Shown: positions 53,482-62,902, numbered from the stretch's first letter. The stretch: DNA of 64,000 bases from Winogradskyella eximia (GCF_003386165.1 NZ_QRDV01000001.1:248001-312000), one strand, 5' to 3'. Made by a program: numbers and translations. Notes: generated by a model not told the origin, from the letters alone.

Positions 53482-55573
53482 GCAGATCAACGTTGCATTA
53501 ATAGGAAACCCAAACACAGGAAAAACATCTGTTTTTAATGCGCTTACTGGATTAAATCAGAAAGTTGGAAATTATCCTGGTATTACGGTTGAAAAGAAAG
53601 AGGGTATTTGCAAACTGCCACGAGGAGTAAAAGCGCATATCATTGATTTACCTGGAACCTATAGCTTAAATGCATCGTCCTTAGATGAAAACGTTGTTAT
53701 TGAATTACTACTTAATAAAAACGATAAAGATTACCCAGATGTTGCTGTTGTTGTTAGTGATGTTGAAAATTTGAAGCGGAATCTTTTATTATTCACTCAA
53801 ATTAAAGATTTAAAAATTCCAACAATTTTAGTCATTAACATGGCTGACAGAATGGAATATAAAGGTATTTCATTAAATCTAGATCATTTAGAAGAGGAGC
53901 TTAAAACTAAGATTGCTTTAGTAAGTACTCGAAAAAACAAGGGCATAGACAAGCTAAAAGAATTAATAGCGACTCATAAAGAGCTCTCTGTAGAACCTTG
54001 TCTAGATGCATCTAGCATAGATAAAGCCTATTTTGACAACTTAAGAAAAGCATTCCCTAATCAATTGTTATATAAACTTTGGTTAGTAATTACGCAAGAT
54101 GTCAACTTTGGGAAAACGGATCGAACAACATTTGATAAAGTAGAAGATTTTAAAACAAAGTCTAAAGCCGATTTAAAACGTTTGCAACAAAAGGAAACCA
54201 TAAAACGTTATCAATTTATTAATGAAACTCTTAAAGAAGGACAAAGTATTGACCTTAAGTCTGCTAAAGATTTACGTATAAAGTTAGATAGAATTCTAAC
54301 ACATAAAGTTTGGGGTTATTTAATTTTCGGAATCATTTTACTCACCATTTTTCAAGCGATTTACGATTGGTCGAGTATTCCCATGGATTTTATAGATAGT
54401 TCTTTTGCCTCGTTAAGCGAGTGGACAAAAAACACCTTACCAGAAGGTGCCTTTACAAATCTTTTGGCTGAAGGTATTATCTCAGGACTTGGAGGCATCG
54501 TTATATTCATTCCACAGATTGCCTTCTTGTTTTTGTTTATTTCCATTCTTGAAGAAAGTGGTTATATGAGTCGCGTGGTCTTTTTAATGGATCGTATTAT
54601 GCGACGTTTTGGGTTAAGCGGAAAAAGTGTAGTGCCTTTAATTTCTGGAACAGCTTGTGCGATACCTGCAATTATGGCAACTCGAAATATTGAAAGCTGG
54701 AAAGAGCGTTTAATTACTATTTTAGTCACTCCATTCACCACGTGCTCAGCAAGATTACCAGTATATCTTATTATTATTGCTTTAGTTATACCTGAAGGAC
54801 GAGTTTTAGGATTAAGCTATCAAGCCTTAACTTTAATGCTCTTATACCTTATTGGCTTTGGAGCCGCAGTTGGCTCTGCTTGGATTCTAAATAAAATATT
54901 GAAAATAAAAAGTAAGAGTTTCTTTGTGGTAGAAATGCCAAACTACAAATTACCATTATTTAAAAACGTTGCCTTAACAGTTTTAGAAAAAACAAAAGCT
55001 TTTGTATTTGGAGCTGGTAAAATTATACTTGCCATATCTATTGTATTGTGGTTTTTAGCTTCTTATGGCCCAGGAGATGACTTTAATAATGCAGAAAATA
55101 TTGTTACTGAAGAATATGCTTCAGAGAGTCTATCTCAAATTGAATTAGAACAAAAAATAGCTTCTCACAAATTAGAACATTCTTTTATTGGTATTGCAGG
55201 TCATGCTATAGAACCAGCAATAAGACCATTAGGTTACGACTGGAAAATTGGTATTGCCATAGTAAGTTCTTTTGCTGCACGTGAAGTTTTTGTTGGTACT
55301 TTAGCTACCATTTATAGCGTTGGTAGCGATGAAGAAGAAACCATTAAAAACAGAATGGCTGGAGAGGTAAATCCTATACTTGGAGGACCATTATTTAATT
55401 TTGCTTCAGGTATTTCTCTGCTTTTGTTTTATGCTTTTGCTATGCAATGTATGAGTACACTTGCCATAGTAAAAAAAGAAACGAATTCATGGAAGTGGCC
55501 AATGTATCAATTAGTAATTATGAGTGCTTTTGCTTACCTTGTAGCTTTAATAGCTTTTCAAGTCTTGAAATGA
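53474..55573 (+). CDS. feoB: Ferrous iron transporter B
   Basis: This 699-residue inner-membrane Fe(II) transporter has an N-terminal G-protein domain: G1 GNPNTGKTS (10-18), DLPGTYSL as G3, and NMADRM as G4. About ten membrane spans follow, including the two Gate motifs (VPLISGTACAIPAIMATRNI and AREVFVGTL). The ATG at 53474 is preferred to a TTG at 53462. It is followed directly by a Cys-rich partner. Secure. Confidence 0.96.
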   Translation: MSKQINVALIGNPNTGKTSVFNALTGLNQKVGNYPGITVEKKEGICKLPRGVKAHIIDLPGTYSLNASSLDENVVIELLLNKNDKDYPDVAVVVSDVENLKRNLLLFTQIKDLKIPTILVINMADRMEYKGISLNLDHLEEELKTKIALVSTRKNKGIDKLKELIATHKELSVEPCLDASSIDKAYFDNLRKAFPNQLLYKLWLVITQDVNFGKTDRTTFDKVEDFKTKSKADLKRLQQKETIKRYQFINETLKEGQSIDLKSAKDLRIKLDRILTHKVWGYLIFGIILLTIFQAIYDWSSIPMDFIDSSFASLSEWTKNTLPEGAFTNLLAEGIISGLGGIVIFIPQIAFLFLFISILEESGYMSRVVFLMDRIMRRFGLSGKSVVPLISGTACAIPAIMATRNIESWKERLITILVTPFTTCSARLPVYLIIIALVIPEGRVLGLSYQALTLMLLYLIGFGAAVGSAWILNKILKIKSKSFFVVEMPNYKLPLFKNVALTVLEKTKAFVFGAGKIILAISIVLWFLASYGPGDDFNNAENIVTEEYASESLSQIELEQKIASHKLEHSFIGIAGHAIEPAIRPLGYDWKIGIAIVSSFAAREVFVGTLATIYSVGSDEEETIKNRMAGEVNPILGGPLFNFASGISLLLFYAFAMQCMSTLAIVKKETNSWKWPMYQLVIMSAFAYLVALIAFQVLK

Positions 55574-55574
55574 T

Positions 55575-55715
55575 ATGAACACAATAATTCAAAACATATT
55601 AGTTTTTTCAGCAGTAGGTTTGGCCTTGCTTTTTTTAGTACGGAAATATATTTGGTCACCTAAGAAAAAATCAACCAAAGCTTGTGGAGGTGATGATGGC
55701 TGCGGATGTCATTAA
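55575..55715 (+). CDS. FeoB-associated Cys-rich membrane protein
   Basis: A 46-residue protein with one membrane span (ILVFSAVGLALLFLVRKYIW) and a Cys-rich C-terminus (KACGGDDGCGCH). It starts one base after the feoB stop. This matches the FeoB-associated Cys-rich family (FeoC-like role, possibly binding iron or an iron-sulfur cluster next to FeoB). Length and position agree. Confidence 0.85.
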   Translation: MNTIIQNILVFSAVGLALLFLVRKYIWSPKKKSTKACGGDDGCGCH

Positions 55716-55945
55716 TTGTTATTTCAATCGCTTACTTTTTTGATTACAAATCTAATAAATCAACGTTTTTAAAAGACCTCATCAGTGGCATCATTACATG
55801 CATTGGTCTATTTGTTTCTGCACTAGTATTTATTACGCTGTTAGACTTAAACATCGTTCATGGTATTTTCGCTGTAGGTATAGAAATTATTCTTGTATTC
55901 GCCTTAAAAGCTTTTATACAGAGTAGGAGCAATAATAGTAAATAG
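55706..55945 (+). CDS. Small membrane protein downstream of feoB
   Basis: 79 residues with two membrane segments (LIVISIAYFF and DLISGIITCIGLFVSALVF plus GIFAVGIEIILVFALKAF). The start overlaps the Cys-rich gene by 10 bases, so it seems to belong to the feo operon. No family recognised. The convergent lipoprotein gene ends nine bases after its stop, which leaves little room for a terminator. Confidence 0.6.
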   Translation: MSLIVISIAYFFDYKSNKSTFLKDLISGIITCIGLFVSALVFITLLDLNIVHGIFAVGIEIILVFALKAFIQSRSNNSK

Positions 55946-55953
55946 GTTTAATC

Positions 55954-56763
55954 TTATTTTTCTATAAAATCTGCAGGAATAGAAAAAGTATCAGCAGTTG
56001 GAGTTACAAACTTCACATTATTGATAGTAGTATTACCAATTACTTTACCTAAACCAGCATCTTTAGACCACTCATAAAATTCCCAATTATGTGCAATTGG
56101 CACACCGTCAATCATTTTATAATTAGAGTATCCTATGGCGTGAGGATCTGATTCAGCTGCTTCTGTAGATTTATTAACGGTAACAATATAAGCCGCATAA
56201 TCTATCATATTGTTTTTTGGGTCGCTGTAAACAATATACCAATCATCTGGAGCATCTCCAGTATTGGCTTCAAACGTTAAACGCTGTGTATTATATGTTT
56301 TATCATTAAGCCTTGAAACCTCTACATTAGACCAAATAGTTCCTTGATCGCTCAACTTAGTAGGAAACAATAAGAAATACATCCAAGTATAAGCATCAAA
56401 CCGAGCGGCTTTGTCATTTATTAGGTTCGGAGAATGGAATACCTTTTCACCATCAAAATAAATAAATGTACCATCTTTCAATTCAATTTTTCCTTTTGTA
56501 GAATTGGTTAAATACGTCATTTTTCCATTAAGGCGCTCATTACCACCAAAACTAATCACCATATCTAACTCAATAGCTTCATTAGATAAAAAAACATCCT
56601 TATTATAAGCGTTTTCAATAGTTTCTACTGGTGTGAGAATCTGGTTTTCTACTATTGGTTCTGAGGCTTCTGTTTCAATAGTTTCTTTCTTTTCACTTTT
56701 ACAACTTGTCGAAACAATTAAAAGCAATACACAGACAATACTAAACTTGAATATTTGAGACAT
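55954..56763 (-). CDS. Lipoprotein, DUF6503-like
   Basis: 269 residues with a lipobox (LIVSTSC, Cys21), then a beta-rich domain (MVISFGGNERLNGKMTYLTNST, KGKIELKDGTFIYFDGEKVFHSP, DYAAYIVTVNKS). The pattern resembles the DUF6503 lipoproteins of Flavobacteria, whose role is unknown and which may bind lipid or another ligand in a LolA-like fold. It lies between the feo operon and the divergent metal-regulator gene. Low certainty for the family name, good for lipoprotein. Confidence 0.6.
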   Translation of the reverse strand: MSQIFKFSIVCVLLLIVSTSCKSEKKETIETEASEPIVENQILTPVETIENAYNKDVFLSNEAIELDMVISFGGNERLNGKMTYLTNSTKGKIELKDGTFIYFDGEKVFHSPNLINDKAARFDAYTWMYFLLFPTKLSDQGTIWSNVEVSRLNDKTYNTQRLTFEANTGDAPDDWYIVYSDPKNNMIDYAAYIVTVNKSTEAAESDPHAIGYSNYKMIDGVPIAHNWEFYEWSKDAGLGKVIGNTTINNVKFVTPTADTFSIPADFIEK

Positions 56764-56883
56764 ATTTTGGGATTTTGTTGAAATAATTGACCAAATTATA
56801 ATGTAAAATGAACACTACCGATTAGACCCAGAAATTTTATGATAAGTTTAGCTTTTAAGATGAAAAGATGTAATTATCGAACT

Positions 56884-57540
56884 TTAAATCTTCTTCAAAT
56901 ACAAATTTTTGGCAACACTTTGAGATACTACAATTTCAGAATTTTCTAAAGTTAGCTTTATAGAGTTATCATAAGGCTCTTTATGTTTCACAGTAATTAT
57001 TGTGCCGAGTGCAATATGATTACTGTCTAGGTATTTTAAAAATTTAGAAGACGTATCGTCTACACCAACACATTTATAAGTAGATCCAACTTCGGCTTTG
57101 GCCAAAACAATTTTTTCAATATGCTTAAAGTTACCTTCCTTATCTGGTATAGGATCACCATGTGGATCGTGTGTTGGGAATTCTAAGAACGCATCTAACT
57201 CATTAATCAGTTTATCCGATTTAATATGCTCTAAATGTTCTGCAACTTCGTGAACTTCATCCCAAGAGAAATTGAGTTTCTCAACTAAAAATACTTCCCA
57301 AAGGCGGTGTTTTCTAATGATATTTACAGCAACACGTCTACCATCATCTGTTAAGGTAACACCTTGGTATTTTTTATAATCCGCGTAATTCTTTTCAGAT
57401 AGTTTTTTAATCATATCTGTAACAGAAGATGCTTTGGTCTGCATAGCAGAAGCTATGGCATTTGTATTTACCGTTTTTTCGCCATTACTGCTTAAGTGGT
57501 AAATCGCTTTAATGTAATTTTCTTCTGTTAGTGTAATCAT
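56884..57540 (-). CDS. DtxR/MntR-type metal-dependent repressor
   Basis: 218 residues in the standard three-part layout. A winged helix-turn-helix (about 1-65) comes first. A metal-binding dimerisation domain follows with His78 and Glu82 (KHRLWEVF), His97, and Glu101, Glu104, His105 (EHLEHI). The C-terminal SH3-like FeoA domain spans about 150-218. The position equivalent to the Mn-selective Asp8 of Bacillus MntR is Asn8, so iron versus manganese cannot be decided. The gene diverges from the TonB receptor/ABC transporter genes and lies close to feoAB. It probably represses one or both when metal is plentiful. Confidence 0.9.
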   Translation of the reverse strand: MITLTEENYIKAIYHLSSNGEKTVNTNAIASAMQTKASSVTDMIKKLSEKNYADYKKYQGVTLTDDGRRVAVNIIRKHRLWEVFLVEKLNFSWDEVHEVAEHLEHIKSDKLINELDAFLEFPTHDPHGDPIPDKEGNFKHIEKIVLAKAEVGSTYKCVGVDDTSSKFLKYLDSNHIALGTIITVKHKEPYDNSIKLTLENSEIVVSQSVAKNLYLKKI

Positions 57541-57588
57541 AGTTTTAGCGTGTATTGCAAATATAGAAAAGATAAACTTCTTAAAATA

Positions 57589-57608
57589 TTTTTAGACTAA
57601 TCTAAAAA
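57589..57608. promoter_or_regulatory. Candidate operator of the metal repressor
   Basis: TTTTTAGACTAATCTAAAAA is a perfect inverted repeat with a four-base CTAA centre, located between the repressor gene and the TonB receptor gene. It precedes the -7 box TATATTTG (57615-57622) by six bases, so binding would block transcription of the receptor. It resembles the TTAGG..CCTAA type of DtxR-family sites, but the assignment is inferred. Confidence 0.65.
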
Positions 57609-57614
57609 TGTTTT

Positions 57615-57622
57615 TATATTTG
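57615..57622 (+). promoter_or_regulatory. -7 box of TonB receptor promoter
   Basis: TATATTTG matches the Bacteroidota TAnnTTTG box. It lies 17 bases before the start codon and directly downstream of the palindrome; no clear -33 TTG is seen. Confidence 0.55.
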
Positions 57623-57639
57623 TGTAAAAATAATTCAAG

Positions 57640-59892
57640 ATGAAGCTAATTAATGTGTTTGTTTTTATGATTTTTGCTAGCGCAGCAGCACAGTCAACTT
57701 TCAATTTAGAAGGAAAAGTTCTATCTAACGGTAAGCCTCTTCCGTACGCAAATGTGTATATTGAAAGCACAGATAAAGGTGCCACAACTAATGAGAATGG
57801 TGTTTTTAGCATCCCTAATTTAGACGCTGGAAATTACATAATAGTAGCTTCTTTTGCAGGTTATACTATTCAAAAGAAAACCGTTAAAATTAAAGCCAAA
57901 GGCAGTTATATCACTTTTAACTTAAACGAAGATGATGCGCTTGATGAAGTGATTATCACAGGAACTCTAAAAGCGGTTTCAAGATTAGAAAGTCCTGTTC
58001 CTGTAGAGGTTTACACACCTGCATTTTTAAAGAAAAATCCAACACCAAATATTTTTGAAGCTCTTCAGAATGTTAATGGAGTTCGTCCACAATTAAACTG
58101 CAACATTTGCAATACTGGAGATATTCATATTAATGGCTTAGAAGGTCCATACACCTTAGTTTTAATAGATGGTATGCCAATTGTTAGTGGATTATCTACA
58201 GTTTACGGATTATCTGGGATTCCTAATTCGCTTATTGAACAAATAGAAGTAGTTAAAGGACCTGCATCTTCATTATATGGTAGTGAGGCTGTTGGTGGAC
58301 TTATAAATGTGATTACCAAATTACCTGAAAACTCCCCTCGTTTCTTTGTAGATGCCTTTGTAACGGGTTGGGGAGAAACCAACTTAGACTTTGGTTTTAA
58401 AGCCCAAGTAGGTAAAAAAGCGACTGTTTTAGTAGGTACTAACTACTTTAAGTTTGATGAACTTGTAGATAATAACAATGATAATTTTACAGATTTAACT
58501 TTACAAGATCGCATTTCAATATTTCAAAAATGGGATTTTAAAAGGGTAAGTAACCGAAAATTATCTTTGGCTGGTCGTTACTTTTATGAAGATCGTTGGG
58601 GAGGAGAACTCCAATGGAACAAAACTTATAGAGGTGGAGATGCTATTTATGGCGAAAGCATTTATACGTCGCGCTTTGAAATCTTAGGAAACTACGAATT
58701 GCCTTTGAGTGAAAAAGTAAACTTTCAATTTTCATATTCCGATCACGATCAAAATTCAGTATATGGGATCACTCCTTATTTAGCGCAACAACGCATTGGT
58801 TTTGGTCAGTTAATTTGGGATAAAAAAATAGACAAACACGACTTATTATTCGGAACCGCATTACGTTATAATTATTATAATGACAATACAACCGCAACCA
58901 TAGGTGCCGACGAAGTAACCATTCCTTCATTATTCATTCAAGATGAAATTGCCTTCAACAAAAAGCAAAGTTTATTACTTGGTATGCGTTATGATTACGA
59001 TAGCAGACATGGCAATATTTTCACACCAAGAATAGCTTATAGATACAAACCCACTGACAATGATATTATACGCCTTAATGCAGGTACCGGCTTTAGAGTC
59101 GTCAATTTATTTACTGAAGAACATGCAGCACTTACAGGAGCAAGAGATGTTATTATAGAAGAGGCTTTACAACCCGAAGAATCCTATAATGTTACACTTA
59201 ATTATTTGAAAAAATTATACCTAGACAATGGTATATATTTTACCTTTGACACCTCAGCTTGGTACACGTATTTTACTAATGCTATACTACCAGATTACGA
59301 CACCAATCCTAATGAAATTATATACAGCAACTTGGATGGTTACTCCACGTCTAAAGGCTTTAGTTTAAATGTCGATGCTGTTTTTGGTAGTGGTATAAAA
59401 GCGTCTATAGGTGCCACTTATCAAGATGTTTCTCAAACTGAAAATGGCCAACGCATTAAACAAATTTTAACTGAACAATACTCTGGCGTATGGTCGCTGT
59501 CCTACAAGAATTACAAAACAAATTTGACATTAGATTATACAGGAAATCTTTACGGACCAATGCGACTGCCTTTGTTAGGAGATTTAGATCCAAGACAAGA
59601 GTATTCACCAATGTGGAGCATTCAAAACATACAAGCAACCTATGATGGTTTAGATAATCTTGAAATTTATGCTGGAGTAAAAAACCTATTAAATTGGACA
59701 CCAAACAAAGGAAACCCTTTTATAATCGCTAGAGCAGATGATCCTTTTGACGAAAACGTTCAATTTAATGGAGATGGTGATGTCATTCCTACAACAGACA
59801 ATCCATACGCATTAACATTTGATCCGTCTTATGTTTATGGACCAAATCAAGGTATCAGATTATTTTTTGGAGTAAGATATTACTTAAATTAA
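57640..59892 (+). CDS. TonB-dependent receptor (CarboxypepD_reg-like), probable metal receptor
   Basis: 750 residues. Signal peptide about 1-18. A CarboxypepD_reg-like domain follows (about 22-100), then the plug (about 110-225: GDIHINGLEGPYTLVLIDGMPI, IEQIEVVKGPASSLYGSEAVGGLINVIT) and a 22-strand barrel ending in an aromatic-rich FFGVRYYLN. The plug contains a CNIC motif (NCNICNTG) found in Bacteroidota receptors near metal importers. It forms an operon with the TroABCD/ZnuABC-type transporter, divergent from a DtxR-type repressor, so it likely imports a metal or metal chelate across the outer membrane. Substrate inferred. Confidence 0.9.
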   Translation: MKLINVFVFMIFASAAAQSTFNLEGKVLSNGKPLPYANVYIESTDKGATTNENGVFSIPNLDAGNYIIVASFAGYTIQKKTVKIKAKGSYITFNLNEDDALDEVIITGTLKAVSRLESPVPVEVYTPAFLKKNPTPNIFEALQNVNGVRPQLNCNICNTGDIHINGLEGPYTLVLIDGMPIVSGLSTVYGLSGIPNSLIEQIEVVKGPASSLYGSEAVGGLINVITKLPENSPRFFVDAFVTGWGETNLDFGFKAQVGKKATVLVGTNYFKFDELVDNNNDNFTDLTLQDRISIFQKWDFKRVSNRKLSLAGRYFYEDRWGGELQWNKTYRGGDAIYGESIYTSRFEILGNYELPLSEKVNFQFSYSDHDQNSVYGITPYLAQQRIGFGQLIWDKKIDKHDLLFGTALRYNYYNDNTTATIGADEVTIPSLFIQDEIAFNKKQSLLLGMRYDYDSRHGNIFTPRIAYRYKPTDNDIIRLNAGTGFRVVNLFTEEHAALTGARDVIIEEALQPEESYNVTLNYLKKLYLDNGIYFTFDTSAWYTYFTNAILPDYDTNPNEIIYSNLDGYSTSKGFSLNVDAVFGSGIKASIGATYQDVSQTENGQRIKQILTEQYSGVWSLSYKNYKTNLTLDYTGNLYGPMRLPLLGDLDPRQEYSPMWSIQNIQATYDGLDNLEIYAGVKNLLNWTPNKGNPFIIARADDPFDENVQFNGDGDVIPTTDNPYALTFDPSYVYGPNQGIRLFFGVRYYLN

Positions 59893-59932
59893 TCATACAA
59901 TTTTAGTACCTTCGTAATAAATATTTAGATAC

Positions 59933-60844
59933 ATGAAAAAAATAATTTTCCTATTAGCTATCACGCTCATTTTTACAGCTTGTAAGGATGCTACTAAAGA
60001 TAACGGGAAGTTAAATATAGTTACCACTACAACTATGCTTACCGATTTAGTACAGAATATTGGATCAGATATGGTAAACACACAAGGCTTAATGGGGTCT
60101 GGAGTAGATCCACACCTTTATAAAGCTAGCGAAGGCGATGTTTCTAAATTAGTGAATGCAGATATTATTTTCTACAGTGGATTACATTTAGAAGGAAAAC
60201 TAGTAGAGGTACTTGAAAAAATGGAGAGTTCTAACAAAACCACCATTGCACTTGCAGATGCACTCGATAAAAACACGCTTATAGGTTCTGAGTATTTTGC
60301 TTCAAATTACGATCCTCATGTTTGGTTCGATATTAATTATTTTGAACAATTTGCAAAAAAAGTCGCGGCAGTATTATCTGAAAAAGATCCAAAAAATGCA
60401 GAAAAATACGAAGCCAATAAAAATGCTTATATCCTAAAACTAGAAGCGCTTCAAAATAACATTAAGCAAACTATAGCAACACTTCCAGTGGAAAAAAGGA
60501 TCTTAGTGACTGCGCATGATGCTTTTAATTATTTTGGAAAAGCTTACGGATTTGAGGTTGTCGGCTTACAAGGCATATCTACAGCTACTGAAGCAGGTGT
60601 TCAAGATGTTCAAAAATTAGCTACCTTTATTATAGAAAAACAAATCAAAGCCATATTTATAGAGAGCTCAGTACCAAAACGTACTATTGAAGCTTTACAA
60701 GCTTCTGTAAATTCTAAAGGACATGATGTGAAAATTGGAGGCACACTATATTCTGATGCCCTTGGAAATGCTGGAACACTTGAAGGTACCTACATTGGTA
60801 TGTTTGAATATAATGTGAATACAATTGTTAATGCTCTGAAATAA
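59933..60844 (+). CDS. Metal ABC transporter substrate-binding lipoprotein (TroA/ZnuA family)
   Basis: 303 residues with a lipobox (IFTAC, Cys17). It belongs to the cluster A-I metal-binding proteins. The likely ligands are His61 (VDPHLY), His129 (DPHVWFD), His195 (TAHDAFNYF) and Asp275 (YSDALG). A three-His plus Asp set is shared by TroA and ZnuA-type proteins, so zinc or manganese is expected rather than iron. The His-rich loop of ZnuA is missing. It is the first transporter gene downstream of the TonB receptor. Secure family, metal uncertain. Confidence 0.92.
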   Translation: MKKIIFLLAITLIFTACKDATKDNGKLNIVTTTTMLTDLVQNIGSDMVNTQGLMGSGVDPHLYKASEGDVSKLVNADIIFYSGLHLEGKLVEVLEKMESSNKTTIALADALDKNTLIGSEYFASNYDPHVWFDINYFEQFAKKVAAVLSEKDPKNAEKYEANKNAYILKLEALQNNIKQTIATLPVEKRILVTAHDAFNYFGKAYGFEVVGLQGISTATEAGVQDVQKLATFIIEKQIKAIFIESSVPKRTIEALQASVNSKGHDVKIGGTLYSDALGNAGTLEGTYIGMFEYNVNTIVNALK

Positions 60845-60845
60845 A

Positions 60846-60865
60846 ATTCTTGCGAAGGCAGGAAT
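60846..60865. repeat. Intergenic hairpin ATTCTTGC-GAAG-GCAGGAAT
   Basis: This is an imperfect palindrome between the binding-protein and ATPase genes, related to the hairpin at 61694. Hairpins in this position could stabilise or attenuate the downstream part of the transcript. Confidence 0.6.
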
Positions 60866-60890
60866 CTCATGAATTTAGTTTAATTCTAAA

Positions 60891-61688
60891 ATGAAAAAAG
60901 AATCAAAGGAAAATATAAAACATAGTAGTCTTAGTGATGAGACTCCTACCGGAGCAGGAACAATTGCAGTAAAAGTTGATGATTTAACCGTAGCCTATAA
61001 TTACAAACCAGTACTTTGGGATATTGATTTAGAGATTCCTGAAGGCGTTTTAATGGCTATTGTAGGACCAAATGGAGCAGGGAAATCCACACTTATAAAA
61101 TCGATATTAGGAATTTTAAAGCCAATTGCAGGAAGTGTAACGATCTACGGAAAATCTTATGAGAAACAACGTAAACTTGTCGCTTACGTTCCTCAAAAAG
61201 GTAGTGTAGATTGGGATTTTCCCACCACAGCATTAGATGTGGTAATGATGGGAACTTACGGAAGTTTGGGCTGGATAAAACGTCCTGGTCAAAAAGAAAA
61301 AAAAGCAGCTCTCGAAGCTTTAGAGAAAGTAGGCATGTTAGCTTTTCAGGGACGTCAAATTAGTCAACTTTCAGGTGGACAACAACAGCGTATTTTCTTA
61401 GCACGAGCCTTAGTACAAAATGCATCTATCTATTTTATGGATGAACCGTTTCAAGGTGTCGATGCAACAACTGAAATAGCAATTATTAATATCTTAAAAG
61501 AATTGCGAAAAGCAGGAAAAACAGTCATTGTAGTGCATCACGATTTACAAACCGTACCTGAATATTTTGATTGGGTAACTTTTTTAAACGTGAAGAAGAT
61601 TGCCACAGGTCCAGTAAAAGATATCTTTAATGATGACAACTTAACGAAGACTTATGGTATTAATTATAAAGTGAGTATACAAGAATAG
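60891..61688 (+). CDS. Metal ABC transporter ATP-binding protein (TroB/ZnuC family)
   Basis: 265 residues. An extension of about 25 residues precedes the ATPase domain. Walker A is GPNGAGKS (59-66), the signature is LSGGQQQR, Walker B is IYFMDEP, and the H-loop is VVHHD. It powers the two permeases that follow. The family (Mn/Zn/Fe chelate type) is recognised from [20 protein letters not shown]. It lies in the same operon as the receptor and binding protein. Confidence 0.94.
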   Translation: MKKESKENIKHSSLSDETPTGAGTIAVKVDDLTVAYNYKPVLWDIDLEIPEGVLMAIVGPNGAGKSTLIKSILGILKPIAGSVTIYGKSYEKQRKLVAYVPQKGSVDWDFPTTALDVVMMGTYGSLGWIKRPGQKEKKAALEALEKVGMLAFQGRQISQLSGGQQQRIFLARALVQNASIYFMDEPFQGVDATTEIAIINILKELRKAGKTVIVVHHDLQTVPEYFDWVTFLNVKKIATGPVKDIFNDDNLTKTYGINYKVSIQE

Positions 61689-61693
61689 CTATC

Positions 61694-61711
61694 AATCTTG
61701 CGAAAGCAAGA
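61694..61711. repeat. Intergenic hairpin AATCTTGC-GAAA-GCAAGAAT
   Basis: This is the second member of the TTGCGAAAGCAGG repeat family in the transporter operon, six bases after the ATPase stop. Its opposite half-site (61753-61768) lies in the first codons of the permease. Confidence 0.6.
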
Positions 61712-61747
61712 ATCTTATAAATAGAAATTAAAACATGATAAAGTAGG

Positions 61748-62902
61748 ATGATATTCCTGCTTTCACAGAAAGTTTTGGACATAACAAAATACATAGAATT
61801 AGTTTTCACAGACTACACCCTTAGAACCATTACGTTGGGAACGGCAATTTTAGGTGCCATAACAGGAATGTTAGGAAGTTTTGCTGTACTTAGAAAACAA
61901 AGTTTATTGGGAGATGCTATTTCGCATGCTGCATTACCAGGTATTGCAATTGCTTTCTTAATAACAGGTGCAAAAGACACCAATACACTTTTAGTAGGAG
62001 CACTTGTTAGTGGACTCATAGGAACCTTTTGGATTAAAAGTATTGTAACTAAAACCCACTTAAAATCGGATACCGCTTTAGGACTTATTTTATCCGTATT
62101 TTTTGGTTTCGGAATGTTACTACTCACATTTATTCAAAAACAACCCAATGCAAACCAAGCAGGTTTAGATAAATATCTTTTTGGGCAAGCAGCAACTTTA
62201 GTAGAAAGTGATGTTTGGATGATGGCTATCGTTACAGGACTTTGCTTAATAGTAATGCTCACTTTCTGGAAAGAATTTAAAATCTTACTTTTTGATGCCG
62301 ATTATACAAAAACACTTGGCTTTAATACCAGAACTATAGATGTTCTGATTACCGTTTTTATAGTCATAGCTATTGTTTTAGGCTTACAAACTGTAGGTGT
62401 TGTTTTAATGAGTGCTATGCTTTTAGCACCTGCTGCTGCTGCCAGACAATGGACAAATAGTTTAGCGACAATGGTATTTTTAGCAGCGATATTTGGAGCT
62501 TTCTCAGGCGTCTTTGGTACTGCAATAAGTGCAAGTCAAAATAATTTATCTACAGGACCTGTTATTGTACTTGTAGCAAGTGTATTTGTAGGTTTTTCAT
62601 TTATATTTTCACCGAGTCGAGGTTTATTATTCAAGCAAATTAGAGTTATAAAAAATAGACGTGATTTAGAATTGCATAAAACCCTAGCATTTATGTATCA
62701 CATTGCAGAAACTCACGAAAACATTTCGCATCCACACACCATAAAAATATTAAACAATTTTCAAGGGTATACAAAAAATACACTTTCAAAATTGGTTGAC
62801 AAAGGCTATGTAGAACTTAACGGAAAAATGTGGAGTTTAACACAAGACGGTTTTAAAACAGCTTCTAATTTATATAATCAGCAAAACGAAATCAATGAAT
62901 AG
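61748..62902 (+). CDS. Metal ABC transporter permease with C-terminal winged-helix extension
   Basis: 384 residues. Eight or nine membrane spans of the ABC-3 permease family (FTDYTLRTITLGTAILGAITGMLGSFAVLRKQSLLGDAISHAALPGI) end near residue 295. The last 80 residues are soluble and read like a winged helix of the DtxR or related type (HKTLAFMYHIAETHENISHPHTIKILNNFQGYTKNTLSKLVDKGYVELNGKMWSLTQDG). The first codons (IFLLSQK) come from a repeat half-site, so the real N-terminus may be further down or newly acquired. It overlaps the next permease by eight bases. Confidence 0.9.
   Translation: MIFLLSQKVLDITKYIELVFTDYTLRTITLGTAILGAITGMLGSFAVLRKQSLLGDAISHAALPGIAIAFLITGAKDTNTLLVGALVSGLIGTFWIKSIVTKTHLKSDTALGLILSVFFGFGMLLLTFIQKQPNANQAGLDKYLFGQAATLVESDVWMMAIVTGLCLIVMLTFWKEFKILLFDADYTKTLGFNTRTIDVLITVFIVIAIVLGLQTVGVVLMSAMLLAPAAAARQWTNSLATMVFLAAIFGAFSGVFGTAISASQNNLSTGPVIVLVASVFVGFSFIFSPSRGLLFKQIRVIKNRRDLELHKTLAFMYHIAETHENISHPHTIKILNNFQGYTKNTLSKLVDKGYVELNGKMWSLTQDGFKTASNLYNQQNEINE
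61753..61768. repeat. Repeat half-site inside permease start
   Basis: ATTCCTGCTTTCACAG is complementary in pattern to the TTGCGAAAGCAGGAAT repeats at 60846 and 61694, and lies within codons 2-7 of the permease frame. Confidence 0.5.

Noticed and set aside
61813..62127. 104-codon minus-strand open frame within the permease gene
   Set aside because: It is an antisense shadow of conserved ABC-3 permease sequence.
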